A stretch of DNA of 64,000 bases from Nocardia miyunensis NBRC 108239 (GCF_001613065.1 NZ_BDBQ01000082.1:19850-83849); one strand, 5' to 3'; shown: positions 7,475-16,271, numbered from the stretch's first letter. The notes: generated by a model not told the origin, from the sequence alone. Program-made: numbers and translations.

Positions 7475-8881
7475 TCATACGTTGCCGTGCAATAGGATTC
7501 GTCGCGCGATACGCGGATTGAGCAGGGCCGCAGGCGGTTCCACGAGATTCGCGACGCGCAGGAAGGTGCGCGCCACCTGCGGATCGAGATGCGCGGCGCG
7601 CTGCGCCCGCGCCACATAGGCATTGGTGATCTTGGTGCGCAGGCCGCGCTGACCGACGACGCCGGCGTGCGCCAGATCCGCCGAGGTGGCCAGCTGCCAG
7701 GCGGCCGCCACCGCCGCCCCGGCGGCGGCATAGAACCGGGCCGGTAGTTCGCGATCGGGTACGTGCAGGCAGTCGCGCAATGCCAGCGCCTGCTGTGCGG
7801 CCACCGTCATCCCCTGCGCGTACAGCGGGTTGAAGCTGCACAGCGCATCACCCAGGACCAGAAACCCCTGCGGGACAGTGGGTTGCCGGTCGAAACGCCG
7901 CCGCACCGAATGGCGGAACCGGTGCGGCACCGGATCGCCGAGCGGTTCACAGCCGGTGACGATGTCATGGATATCGGGTCCGGCCAGGCCCGCGGCGAAG
8001 GCCGCGAACCCGGCCGGATCGGTAGGCGGATGATCACCGAGCATGCCCGCCAAGGTGACGTGCCAGCGGTCGTCCTCGACCCGGATCGCGCCGCCGCCGT
8101 GCCCGTTCGCACCGGTGGAGATGATGATCGAGGCGGGCCCTTCGGCCTGGCCCGGGCCGCGCCGGTAGAACTGGGAGCTGTAACCGAGATCGACCTCGAG
8201 CCGTTCCTCCTGCGGCGCCCGCGCGCCCAGCCGGGTGAGCCATTCCGGGGCCCGCGATCCGCGGCCGGTCGCATCAACCACCAGATCGCCTGTGAGCGTG
8301 AGTGTTTCGTCATCAGCGGCGGCGACGACGCCGGTCACCCGGTGCGCGGCTCCGAGCAGTCCGCGCGCGGTCGTGCGCGTCTGCAACCGCACGCCCGGCA
8401 TGGCCAGCGTGCGCTCGCGCAGCACCGCCTCGAGCAGCGGCCGGGTGGCCATCACCGAGGTCAGCCCGGTCTCGGCCGCCGCGACTCGCAGATCGGCCAC
8501 GTACCAGCGGGTTCCGATCAAGACCTCGGCGGTGGTGGCCCCGCGCCGCGCCATCTCGCTGGTGAAGCCCGGATACAGCTGCTCGATGGCGGTGCGGCCG
8601 CGATCGAGCAGCCCGTGCAGATGCCGGGCCTGCGGAATGCCGCGCCGAGGCCCGCTCGGCTCCTGCCCGTCGCCGTCTCCGGTGAATTCGTCCCGCTCGA
8701 CCAGCGTCACCCGCGCGAACCGATCGGCCAGCACCCGGGCCGCCAGCAGTCCGGCGATCCCCGCGCCGAGCACGATCGCGTGCCCCTCGCCCGTTGGAAC
8801 GTCATCGGTAGCGCGCGGATGTCGCGCCGAGTCGGCCCGAGCCGGGGCCGTCCGCGCCGTCGTGGTCTCGTCTGAACTCAC
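7475..8881 (-). CDS. FAD-dependent monooxygenase (paralogue of the 4404-5711 gene)
   Basis: A 468-residue paralogue of the 4404-5711 product. FAD motif VLGAGIAGLLAARVLADRF (GAGIAG at about 39-44), VTLVERDEF, RGIPQARHLHGLLDRGR, and C-terminal LGDALCSFNPLYAQGMTVAAQQ. An extra N-terminal stretch of about 30 residues rich in Thr, Ala and Arg precedes the fold. GTG 8881 is preferred because GAGGAG lies 8 bases upstream, although an ATG 29 codons earlier is in frame. First gene of a two-gene minus-strand unit with the P450 at 6168-7421, and divergent from the fatty-acyl-AMP ligase operon. Confidence 0.88.
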   Translation of the reverse strand: MSSDETTTARTAPARADSARHPRATDDVPTGEGHAIVLGAGIAGLLAARVLADRFARVTLVERDEFTGDGDGQEPSGPRRGIPQARHLHGLLDRGRTAIEQLYPGFTSEMARRGATTAEVLIGTRWYVADLRVAAAETGLTSVMATRPLLEAVLRERTLAMPGVRLQTRTTARGLLGAAHRVTGVVAAADDETLTLTGDLVVDATGRGSRAPEWLTRLGARAPQEERLEVDLGYSSQFYRRGPGQAEGPASIIISTGANGHGGGAIRVEDDRWHVTLAGMLGDHPPTDPAGFAAFAAGLAGPDIHDIVTGCEPLGDPVPHRFRHSVRRRFDRQPTVPQGFLVLGDALCSFNPLYAQGMTVAAQQALALRDCLHVPDRELPARFYAAAGAAVAAAWQLATSADLAHAGVVGQRGLRTKITNAYVARAQRAAHLDPQVARTFLRVANLVEPPAALLNPRIARRILLHGNV

Positions 8882-9011
8882 CTGGGCAACTCCTCGAGGA
8901 TGAACGTGCACCGAGGAAACGGCCACGTCGTCCCGCGGCGGCGAGGCGCGAACCGTGTCGGCGACCATCCTGGTCCCGGCTTGCCGCGTGCCCCGCGGCG
9001 ATCACCGGCTC

Positions 9012-9062
9012 CTATCGCCCGATAGTCCAATGTCCATACCCGGCAACGCAATTGGACGATAG
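9012..9062. promoter_or_regulatory. Composite palindromic operator in the divergent promoter of the FAAL operon
   Basis: Between divergent starts at 8881 and 9135 lies the perfect palindrome CTATCG-CC-CGATAG (9012-9025), directly followed by TCCAAT (9026-9031). Nineteen bases on comes the inverted copy ATTGGA (9051-9056) followed by CGATAG (9057-9062). The layered symmetry suggests one or two regulators controlling both the FAD-monooxygenase/P450 unit and the lipid-activation operon. No regulator gene is adjacent. Confidence 0.5.
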
Positions 9063-9134
9063 AAGAGATTTATCACCGGACGCATTTCACAACCCGTTCA
9101 GGGCCCGGAAACCCGGCGCTGCTGGGCTGGCCGC

Positions 9135-10799
9135 ATGACGATGTCCGCAGCGACCCTGCCGGAGCAGCTGGCCGCGATCGCCGCCCGCCACCCCGAGGTA
9201 CCGGCAACGTTCTGGTCGCTGTCGCAGCAGACCCTGGACTACGCCGCACTGCACCGGGAGGCGACCGGCGCGGCAGCGGCGCTGGTGCGGCGTGGCGTGC
9301 GCCGCGGCGAACCGGTGGGCATTCTGTGTCCCAACGCACCGGAATTCCTCATCGGCCTGTTCGCGGTCACGGCCGCCGGGGCCGCCGCGACCCCGCTGCC
9401 GCTGCCCGCCGGAGCCCGGCAATTGCAGACCTATCCGGAGAAACTGGCGGCAATCGCCGCCGCGTCGGGTATGCGGACCGTCCTGGTCTCCCCCCAGTTC
9501 GCGACCATGACCGCCGCGTTGTCCGATGTGCCCGTCGAATTCATCGGCACCGCGATACTTTTCGCCGAATCCGCGGACGTCGAGCTGCCGCCGGTTAGTC
9601 CGGAGGATCCGGCGGTGGTGCAGTTCACCTCGGGCAGTACCGCCGCCCCGAAGGGCGTGCGGCTGACCCACCGCAATGTGCTGGCCGGTCTGGCCGCCAT
9701 CCGCACCGGTATCGACCTCGGCCTGTCCGATCAGGGCGGATTCTGGCTGCCGCTGTTCCACGACATGGGCCTGTTCGGCACGTTGTCGGCCATCCTGCGC
9801 GGCATTCCCGCCCACATCTGGTCGCCCACCGCCTTCGTCAAGGATCCGGCGCGCTGGCTGAGCCAATTCGCCTCCAGCGGAACGACTATCACGGCCATGC
9901 CGAACTTCGGTTACGAGGCGCTGCTGGCCGCGGTGCCGCCCGAGCGGGCGGCCGATTACGACCTGCGGCACTGGCGCATCGCCTTCAACGGCGCCGAACC
10001 CATCTCCCGCGAGGTGGTGACCGCGTTCTGTGAACGGTTCGGCCCGGCCGGATTCTCCCCCGCCGCGATGTTCGGTGTGTACGGCATGGCCGAGGCCACA
10101 CTCGCGGTCGCCTTCCCGCCGCTGGGCCGGGAGCCGTTGTTCGACTGGGTGGATCGCGCCACGCTGTCGGATTCCGGTTGGGCGCATCGGGTTTCGCCGG
10201 ATGCTCCGGGCGCTCGCGCGGTCGCCGGGGTGGGCGGGCCGGTGGCCGGGCTGCGACTGCGAGTGGTCGATCCCGACTCGGGGATCGCGATACCCGACGG
10301 GGAGGTCGGGGAAATCCTGATTCGCGGCGATTCGGTGACCGACGGCTATCTGACCGCCGACCCGGCGCGCACGGCCGAATTGTTCACCGACGGCTGGCTG
10401 CGCACCGGTGATCTCGGCTACCTGCGCGCCGGGGAGCTTTTCGTCACCGGTCGCAGCAAGGACATGATCACCGTGCGCGGCGTCAACTACTACGCGCAGG
10501 ACGTGGAGGCCGCCGTCGGCGACCTCGACGGCATCCACCGGGGCCGGTGCACCGCCACCACCGATCCGGTCGATGCGGACATCATCGCTCTCATCGTGGA
10601 GACCGACCACACCGATACGGCCGCCGCAGACCTCGTCACCGCCGTCGAGGACCGCGTCGCCGCCCGACTGGGCCTGACCGCGGTGCGGGTGTACCTGGCC
10701 GCGCCGCGCAGCATCCCGCGCACCAGCAGCGGCAAACTCCAGCGGCCGGCCGCCCGTGAACTGATCGTCAACGGTATTGCCGCGCAACACCGTCCGTAG
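9135..10799 (+). CDS. Fatty-acyl-AMP ligase (FadD32/FAAL type)
   Basis: A 554-residue ANL-superfamily adenylating enzyme. The P-loop is VQFTSGSTAAPKGVRLTHRN at about 161-180. Downstream are LPLFHDMGLFG, FNGAEPIS and VYGMAEATLAV, all diagnostic of the FAAL branch rather than acyl-CoA ligases. C-terminal motifs are GWLRTGDLGYL, GRSKDMITVRGVNYYAQDVE and SSGKLQR near residue 532. FAALs activate fatty acids as acyl-adenylates and pass them to an ACP or PKS. The ACP encoded 1.4 kb downstream is the obvious acceptor. First gene of a tight plus-strand operon, followed after 16 bp by a diiron protein. Confidence 0.93.
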   Translation: MTMSAATLPEQLAAIAARHPEVPATFWSLSQQTLDYAALHREATGAAAALVRRGVRRGEPVGILCPNAPEFLIGLFAVTAAGAAATPLPLPAGARQLQTYPEKLAAIAAASGMRTVLVSPQFATMTAALSDVPVEFIGTAILFAESADVELPPVSPEDPAVVQFTSGSTAAPKGVRLTHRNVLAGLAAIRTGIDLGLSDQGGFWLPLFHDMGLFGTLSAILRGIPAHIWSPTAFVKDPARWLSQFASSGTTITAMPNFGYEALLAAVPPERAADYDLRHWRIAFNGAEPISREVVTAFCERFGPAGFSPAAMFGVYGMAEATLAVAFPPLGREPLFDWVDRATLSDSGWAHRVSPDAPGARAVAGVGGPVAGLRLRVVDPDSGIAIPDGEVGEILIRGDSVTDGYLTADPARTAELFTDGWLRTGDLGYLRAGELFVTGRSKDMITVRGVNYYAQDVEAAVGDLDGIHRGRCTATTDPVDADIIALIVETDHTDTAAADLVTAVEDRVAARLGLTAVRVYLAAPRSIPRTSSGKLQRPAARELIVNGIAAQHRP

Positions 10800-10815
10800 A
10801 GAAACCGGAGCCACC

Positions 10816-11604
10816 GTGCACAGCTACGACGTCTTCCGCCATTACGAGCGCCTGCACTGGAAGCTGGGCGACCTGAACCTCGACAGCATCGATCCGACGC
10901 TGGTCCGGCCCGAATACGTGACCCTCGCCAAGAGCGCCACCATGGGCGAGTCCAATGTCATCGCCGCGGTGCACGGCTTCCTCGACGAATTCGTCGACGA
11001 CTACGACTTCTCCACCTTCGCGGTGGTGTGGGGTTTCCAGGAAGTGCAGCACCACTACGCTTTTCGCGCCTGGCTGGCCGCCATCGGGGAAAGTGTCGAC
11101 GACGCCGCGGTACACGCCATGCGCGCGCCCTACGCGCCGGGCACCACCCCGTCGGCGACCCTGGCCACGAACATCATCTCCGAACTCACCGTGAACCACG
11201 TCTACCGCACGGTCTCGCGGTGGGTGACCGAGCCGGTGTTGCAGCGCCTGCTGATGGCGGCCAGCCGCGACGAGGCCGGGCACGCAAGGGAATTCATCCA
11301 CTACACCAACCAGCGCCTGGCCCGCCGTCCCGAGGAACTGCCGTCGGTGCTGGAGACGCTGTACGTCTACAGCTCCGAGGCGAAGATCAAACATCCGGTG
11401 AGCACCTTCAAGTCCGGTATCGCCGAACTCGGCGACCACGAGACGATCGACACCGGATTCGAACTGTTCCTGGAGCAGATCGCCGAGGACGGCGAGCTCG
11501 AGGTGTTGCAGGACAAGGTGCGCCGCATCTTCGCGGGTATCACCGGGCTGGATCTGTCCTCCAATGCCAAGGTGCGGCGGGCCCTGGCCGATGCGATCGC
11601 CTGA
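10816..11604 (+). CDS. Ferritin-like diiron protein, acyl-ACP desaturase-like
   Basis: A 262-residue four-helix diiron protein. Candidate metal ligands form the full ExxH pattern: E45, E76 with H79 (in FQEVQHHYAF), E123 (ISELTVNH), and E153 with H156 (SRDEAGHAREF). The spacing fits stearoyl-ACP desaturase and related oxidases acting on carrier-bound acyl chains. GTG 10816 is preceded by GGAG. It sits between the acyl-AMP ligase and the ACP operon partners, so its substrate is probably the ACP-loaded acyl group. It could introduce a double bond, hydroxyl or other oxidation. Confidence 0.82.
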   Translation: MHSYDVFRHYERLHWKLGDLNLDSIDPTLVRPEYVTLAKSATMGESNVIAAVHGFLDEFVDDYDFSTFAVVWGFQEVQHHYAFRAWLAAIGESVDDAAVHAMRAPYAPGTTPSATLATNIISELTVNHVYRTVSRWVTEPVLQRLLMAASRDEAGHAREFIHYTNQRLARRPEELPSVLETLYVYSSEAKIKHPVSTFKSGIAELGDHETIDTGFELFLEQIAEDGELEVLQDKVRRIFAGITGLDLSSNAKVRRALADAIA

Positions 11605-11608
11605 CCCC

Positions 11609-12193
11609 ATGACCGACCGCGCCGCCGCGCCCCCTGCCGACACCATCAGCGTGCCCTGGTCGGTGGTGCCGGACTATCACTGTTTCGGCTGCTCACCGCA
11701 TAATTCGTCGGGTCTGGGACTGCGCTTCACCCGGCACGCGGACGGATTGCAGGCCCGATTCCGGCTGGATCACCGCTTCGAGTCCTATCCGGGGGTGGTG
11801 CACGGCGGGCTGATCGGAGTGATCTGCGACGAGGTGATGGGCAATCTGATCGTACTGGCCCGGCAGGTACCGGCCTTCACCGTCTCGCAGCGCACTCGCT
11901 TCCTCACCCCGCTGCTGATAGGTCGCGACTACCGCTGTGTCGCAACACTTTCCACCGACAAGGCGGGGACGATCGGCGCGGCCGCGGACATCCTGGACCA
12001 GGACGACGGGCTGTGCGCCTCGTCCAGCGCCGTCTACCGGCCGTTCGCCCTCACCGACGTCCGGCACCAACTCACCCTCGGCGACGCCGACGTCGCCCGC
12101 CTCGAACACGCCCTGTCGATCCCCGACGCGCACTTCGCACCGGACGCCCCGCCCGGCTCGAATCCACTGCACCGGAACGGAGTTCACCCATGA
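11609..12193 (+). CDS. Hotdog-fold thioesterase-like protein (PaaI family)
   Basis: About 194 residues. The hotdog core has the family signature YPGVVHGGLIGVICDEVMGN, where HGG and the acidic residue of the following helix form the active site. An N-terminal DYHCFGCSPHNSSGLGLRF segment resembles the CxxC entry of the mycobacterial PaaI-like group. It begins four bases after the diiron gene stop and its TGA overlaps the ACP ATG, so synthesis is coupled to the carrier protein. Likely role is release or proofreading of acyl-ACP; an inactive binding role cannot be excluded. Confidence 0.82.
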   Translation: MTDRAAAPPADTISVPWSVVPDYHCFGCSPHNSSGLGLRFTRHADGLQARFRLDHRFESYPGVVHGGLIGVICDEVMGNLIVLARQVPAFTVSQRTRFLTPLLIGRDYRCVATLSTDKAGTIGAAADILDQDDGLCASSSAVYRPFALTDVRHQLTLGDADVARLEHALSIPDAHFAPDAPPGSNPLHRNGVHP

Positions 12194-12453
12194 CCGAGCC
12201 CACCAGCGAGCAGATCCTGCACACCGTCACCGAGATCGCGGTCGCCGAGACCGGCATCGCGGCCACCGAACTGCGCCCCGACGTCGACCTGCGCGGAATG
12301 GCCGGAGTCGATTCGGTGCGCGTGCTGCGGATGGTGGCCCGCATCGAGCGGACCTACGACATCGAACTCGAGGACTCCGACGTCTTCGGCATGTCCACCC
12401 TCACCGACGTGGTGACCGTGGTGGACAAGGCGCTGCGAGCGGAGGCGGCATGA
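12190..12453 (+). CDS. Stand-alone acyl carrier protein
   Basis: An 87-residue ACP. The phosphopantetheine attachment serine is S42 in GVDSVRVLRMVARIE, the acidic helix II follows, and helix III is DVFGMSTLTDVVTVV. It overlaps the thioesterase stop (ATGA) upstream and the methyltransferase start (ATGA) downstream. It is therefore the likely platform on which the acyl-AMP ligase, the two diiron proteins and the methyltransferase act. No phosphopantetheinyl transferase is encoded in the window. Confidence 0.93.
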   Translation: MTEPTSEQILHTVTEIAVAETGIAATELRPDVDLRGMAGVDSVRVLRMVARIERTYDIELEDSDVFGMSTLTDVVTVVDKALRAEAA

Positions 12454-13358
12454 CCGGTCAAGGCCCGGAGGCGGTAGCGGAGCGTAACCACGTAGGGCCT
12501 CCGGACATGCCCAGTGGATACAGCATGACCGGCACCGCCGACACCAATCAGCACTACGATCTCGATCCGGAGATCTTCGGCGAATTCCTGGATCCGTTGC
12601 GCAAGTACAGTTCCGCGCGGTACCTCGGCGCGGACGACACCCTGGAGCAGGCGCAGCGGCACAAATTGCGGTTCGTCGCGGACCGGCTGGGCCTCAGCGG
12701 CGGCGAGCGGCTGCTCGATGTCGGTTGCGGCTGGGGCGCGCTGATCCTGTTCATGGCCGAGGAATTGGGCTGCCACACAACGGGAGTCAGCCCCGCGCCG
12801 CGCCAGCACGAGTACATCGCCGCGCAGGCTGCCGCCCGCGGCCTGACCGACCGGGTGCACACCCGGGTCGGGCACTTCGAGCGACTCGACCTGCCCGCCA
12901 AGAGTTTCGACGCGGTGACGCTGCTCGGTTCGATCGTGCACATGCCCGATCTGGACGCGGTATTCGCCCGGGCCCGCGGTGTGTTGCGTCGCGGCGGCAC
13001 GCTCTACGTATCGGAGAGCTGTTTCCGGAACGAATTGGCGCGCAATGCCTTCGATGATCGAGAGGGAACCCGTTTCGTCAGGTCGGATATCTTCGGCTTC
13101 GGCGAGCTGCGCCCGCTGTCGGAGCTGGTGGCCGGTGCGGAGAACGCCGGTTTCTCGGTGATCGCGGTGGACGACCTGACCGCGGACTACCGGCGCACCA
13201 TCGAGGCGTGGATCGCCAATGTGGACGCCGCCGCCGACCGGATCGATGCGCACGGTCCGGGCCTGGCCGCGACGTTGCGGCGCTATCTCGAAATCGCCAA
13301 TGCCGGATGGGGTTACACCACCAAGCATTACGCGCTGACCTGCCGCAACGCCCGCTAG
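12450..13358 (+). CDS. Cyclopropane-fatty-acid-synthase-type SAM methyltransferase
   Basis: A 302-residue class I methyltransferase of the CFA / sarcosine-dimethylglycine group. Motif I is RLLDVGCGWGALILF at about 87-101, then TTGVSPAPRQHEYIAAQAA, where CFA synthases have TLSxxQ, and YTTKHYALTCR at the end. The active-site cysteine typical of true CFA synthases (GGQxTPC) is not apparent, so methylation without ring closure is as likely as cyclopropanation. It overlaps the ACP gene by four bases and is 15 bp upstream of the second diiron desaturase, which could supply the double bond. Confidence 0.85.
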   Translation: MTGQGPEAVAERNHVGPPDMPSGYSMTGTADTNQHYDLDPEIFGEFLDPLRKYSSARYLGADDTLEQAQRHKLRFVADRLGLSGGERLLDVGCGWGALILFMAEELGCHTTGVSPAPRQHEYIAAQAAARGLTDRVHTRVGHFERLDLPAKSFDAVTLLGSIVHMPDLDAVFARARGVLRRGGTLYVSESCFRNELARNAFDDREGTRFVRSDIFGFGELRPLSELVAGAENAGFSVIAVDDLTADYRRTIEAWIANVDAAADRIDAHGPGLAATLRRYLEIANAGWGYTTKHYALTCRNAR

Positions 13359-13373
13359 CCCGAGGAATTTTCG

Positions 13374-14243
13374 ATGACCCGAGACATACCCGAGGCGGCG
13401 CTGCCCACAGCGGCGGTACTGCTGCCCGCCGACGAGGTGACCGCGGCGGTGGACGGCTTCCTGGCCGCCTCGCCCGCCGCCCGCGCCTGGGACGTGGAGA
13501 CCGCGTTCGATTGGGAGTCGGCCGATGCCGGTCGGCTCACCGAGGGACAGCGTTCGGCGGTGCAGTTCGTCACCTATATCGAGGATCACCTGCCCGGCTA
13601 TTTCGATGTGTATCAACAATATTTCCCGGTGGACGACCGCGTCGACCTTGACACCTTCGTGCACAATCGCGAGCTGTACCACTTCACCGTGCGCTGGGCG
13701 GTCGAAGAGGACACCCACGCTCGCGCATTGACGCGCTATCAGCAGGCTGCCGGAATGGCCGAAAGATCCACGCTGCGTATCGAACTCGCGATAGAGGGCC
13801 GCAAACCCTTCGATCTGCCCTACCGGCATCCGGTCCAGTTCTTCGCCTACGCGCTGGTGCAGGAGAAGGCGACGCAGATGTATTACCAACAGCTGCGCGA
13901 GGTTTCGGGCGATCCGGTGCTCGGCGCGGTGCTGACCCGGCTCGCCCGCGACGAGGCCCGGCACTTCAGTTTCATGGCCGATGTGGTGGGACGTTATCTG
14001 CGGACCCAGGGCGATGCGGTGGTGGAGCCGATCCGCGAGGTGATCGCCGGATTCCGGATGCCGTTGGCGGACACCATGCGTGGTTACTGGCGGTGGGCGC
14101 TGCGGATCGCCGACGTCGCCGACTACGACCACACCGCCGCTTATACGCATCTGGTGAAGATCATCGATCGGGCGGTCGACACCCGCACCGAACCCCTGGA
14201 TGAGCTGGTTCGGTTCCTGGACAGCACTCGCTCGCTGCCCTGA
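13374..14243 (+). CDS. Acyl-ACP desaturase (diiron, DesA-like)
   Basis: A 289-residue soluble acyl-ACP desaturase. Ligands follow the plant stearoyl-ACP desaturase pattern: E70 (TYIEDHLPGY), E112 with H115 (EEDTHARA), E164 (VQEKATQMYY), E194 with H197 (RDEARHFSF). Mycobacterial DesA proteins share this layout. It uses oxygen and electrons from a reductase to place a double bond in a carrier-bound chain. Last gene of the FAAL-ACP operon; a strong hairpin follows. It differs clearly from the diiron protein at 10816, so the operon encodes two non-redundant oxidations. Confidence 0.9.
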   Translation: MTRDIPEAALPTAAVLLPADEVTAAVDGFLAASPAARAWDVETAFDWESADAGRLTEGQRSAVQFVTYIEDHLPGYFDVYQQYFPVDDRVDLDTFVHNRELYHFTVRWAVEEDTHARALTRYQQAAGMAERSTLRIELAIEGRKPFDLPYRHPVQFFAYALVQEKATQMYYQQLREVSGDPVLGAVLTRLARDEARHFSFMADVVGRYLRTQGDAVVEPIREVIAGFRMPLADTMRGYWRWALRIADVADYDHTAAYTHLVKIIDRAVDTRTEPLDELVRFLDSTRSLP

Positions 14244-14249
14244 TCCGGA

Positions 14250-14281
14250 TCGGCCCGGTCGCCCCGCGGCGATCGGGCCGA
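14250..14281. terminator. Bidirectional hairpin terminator
   Basis: TCGGCCCGGTCGCC pairs with GGCGATCGGGCCGA (one G-T wobble) around a CCGC loop, between the convergent desaturase (stop 14243) and thioesterase (stop 14293). No T-tract follows, as is common in high-GC actinobacteria. Confidence 0.75.
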
Positions 14282-14292
14282 CCCGCGCGGAA

Positions 14293-14754
14293 CTACTGCG
14301 GTTGCAACACCAGGATGGTGGTGGAGCCGTGTGCGATCAATTTGCCCGCGGCGTCGGTGATCCGACCCTCGGCGGTCGCGGTCCGGCGGCCCACGTGCAC
14401 GGCCGTGGCTTCACAGGTCAGACGGCTGCCGTCCAGGGCGACCGAACGGATGAAGTTCACCTTCAACTCCAGCGTCGTGTACGCCACGCCGTCGGCGAGG
14501 GTGGTGAAGACCGCACTGCCCATCGCGGTGTCCATCAGCGTCGCGAGCACCCCGCCGTGCACGGTGAACATGGCGTTGATCGTCGCCGGGTTCGGGTCCA
14601 GGTAGTACCGGGTGAAGCCGGGACCGGCACTCTCGAGCCGGATGCCGAGCGACGCGCCGACCCCGAGCTTCTCCCGCAGGCCACGCTCGAAGACCTCGGT
14701 GAGTTCGCCGACCCGGCTCGCGGCCGTATCGGCCTGAATATCGGTGCTGGTCAT
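14293..14754 (-). CDS. Hotdog-fold thioesterase (PaaI family)
   Basis: A 153-residue hotdog protein: FTVHGGVLATLMDTAMGSAVF carries the HGG and the catalytic aspartate, followed by YTTLELKVNFIRSV and LTCEATAVHVGRRTATAEG, a textbook PaaI/YbgC-like acyl-CoA thioesterase profile. ATG 14754 has GGAGGA 9 bases upstream. It is convergent with the desaturase and divergent from the next P450. It may release acyl chains from CoA or ACP in this locus. Confidence 0.88.
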   Translation of the reverse strand: MTSTDIQADTAASRVGELTEVFERGLREKLGVGASLGIRLESAGPGFTRYYLDPNPATINAMFTVHGGVLATLMDTAMGSAVFTTLADGVAYTTLELKVNFIRSVALDGSRLTCEATAVHVGRRTATAEGRITDAAGKLIAHGSTTILVLQPQ

Positions 14755-14841
14755 AGGTTCTTCCTCCCTGCCGAACGATACGCAGCCATTCGAACAGCGC
14801 TCGGTGAACTGCGCATGGCCTGCGCCCAGGCGATATCCAAC

Positions 14842-14859
14842 TCCGATCGGGTGATCGGA
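14842..14859. promoter_or_regulatory. Palindromic operator candidate between divergent genes
   Basis: TCCGATC-GGGT-GATCGGA is a perfect 7-bp inverted repeat in the 155-bp gap between the thioesterase start (14754) and the P450 start (14910). It also overlaps the spacing expected for a P450 promoter or ribosome site. Confidence 0.4.
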
Positions 14860-14909
14860 ACACGATGCACGGCCGTCGCCGGACGCGCCCGGTCGGTAGC
14901 GTCGCGGCC

Positions 14910-16124
14910 GTGGCCGAGACGCTGGGCGCCGATTTCTTCGCCGATCCGCAGTCCTACTACCGGCGCTGGCGCGCCCGGGGGCCGGTGCACCGGGTGCGAT
15001 TCCCGGACGGGACCGATCGCTGGGTGGTGATCGGTTATCCGGAAGCCCGTGTGGCACTGGTCGATTCGCGGTTGCGCAAGGATATCTTCGGCCTGGACGC
15101 GGTGGTCGGCGCCAAGCGCCCCGGCGCCCGCTCCGATCCGCGCACCCTGGCGCTGCTCTCGCACATGCTCAACAGCGACCCGCCCGAGCACACCCGCCTG
15201 CGCAGACTGGTCACCAAGGCGTTCACCGCCCGGCGGATCGCGCAGTTGCGGCCGCGGATCGAGCGGATCGCCGATGACCTGCTCGATGACCTGCGGGAGC
15301 GCGAACGGGCGGACCTGCTGACGGAATTCGCTGTGCCGCTGCCGATTACGGTGATCTGCGAGATGCTGGGAGTTGCCGTCACGGACCGGGACTCCTTCCG
15401 ACGCTGGACCACCGATCTGGTCGGTGTGGTCGGCCGGGAGGAGCAGCGCCGCGAATCCACGGTGGCGATGACGTCGTTCCTGGGAGATCTGGTGCGGGAC
15501 AAGATCACTCACCCCGAGGACGACCTGCTGTCCGCGCTCGCGCACACCACCGACGACGGCGATCGCCTCACCCCCGCCGAACTGGTGTCCATGTCCTTCC
15601 TGCTGCTGGTGGCGGGCTACGAGACGACCGTCAACCTGATCGGCAACGGCGCCTCGGCGCTGCTGCGCAATCCCGAGCGCATGGCCGAACTGCGTGCCGA
15701 CCCCACCCTGGTCCCGGCCGCCGTCGAGGAGTTCCTGCGCTTCGACGGCCCGATCGATCTGTCCATGGCCCGCTACACCGCCGCGCCGATCACTCTGGGC
15801 GACACCGAGATTCCGGCCGGTGAGGTGGTCTACATCGCCCTGGCCGCCGCCAATCACGACCCGTCCCGATTCGCCCACCCGGACGTCCTGGACCCCGCCG
15901 CCGACCGCACCGGCCATCTCGCCTTCGGTCACGGCATCCACTTCTGCCTCGGCGCCCCGCTGGCCCGCCTGGAGGCCGCCACCGCCTTCACCGCACTGCT
16001 GCGGCGTTTCCCGGGATTGCGCCCCGATCCCGACGCCGCTCCCCCGCGCTGGCACGAGAGCACGCTGATCCGAGGACTCGTGGAACTGCCGGTCTTGTTG
16101 CACGACAGGCATATACGAGCCTGA
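14910..16124 (+). CDS. Cytochrome P450
   Basis: A 404-residue P450. I-helix AGYETT at 235-240 (Tyr in place of the commoner His), K-helix E274 to R277, haem loop FGHGIHFCLG at 339-348 with Cys346. GTG 14910 puts the conserved ADFFADPQSYYRRWRARGPVHRV segment near the N-terminus, as is usual; an in-frame ATG at 14865 would add 15 basic residues and cannot be excluded. Third P450 of the locus, not paired with a flavin monooxygenase but close to the 2Fe-2S reductase at 17.1 kb. Confidence 0.93.
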   Translation: MAETLGADFFADPQSYYRRWRARGPVHRVRFPDGTDRWVVIGYPEARVALVDSRLRKDIFGLDAVVGAKRPGARSDPRTLALLSHMLNSDPPEHTRLRRLVTKAFTARRIAQLRPRIERIADDLLDDLRERERADLLTEFAVPLPITVICEMLGVAVTDRDSFRRWTTDLVGVVGREEQRRESTVAMTSFLGDLVRDKITHPEDDLLSALAHTTDDGDRLTPAELVSMSFLLLVAGYETTVNLIGNGASALLRNPERMAELRADPTLVPAAVEEFLRFDGPIDLSMARYTAAPITLGDTEIPAGEVVYIALAAANHDPSRFAHPDVLDPAADRTGHLAFGHGIHFCLGAPLARLEAATAFTALLRRFPGLRPDPDAAPPRWHESTLIRGLVELPVLLHDRHIRA

Positions 16125-16271
16125 GCTGCTCGCTGTCGAACGTACGAACGCGTCGCCGGGCGGCTGGTAATCGGCGATCATCGACGCACCTTCGACGGCA
16201 CGCGCGGGACCGCGATCACTCGCCGGACTACCCGAGCGCACGACCCGGCGCACATGAGCTCACACCGAGAA

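Noticed and set aside
5739..7619. Long plus-strand open frame across the minisatellite and the P450 gene
   Set aside because: It is antisense to a complete P450 with all motifs; the frame is open because of GC-rich codon bias and repeat composition.
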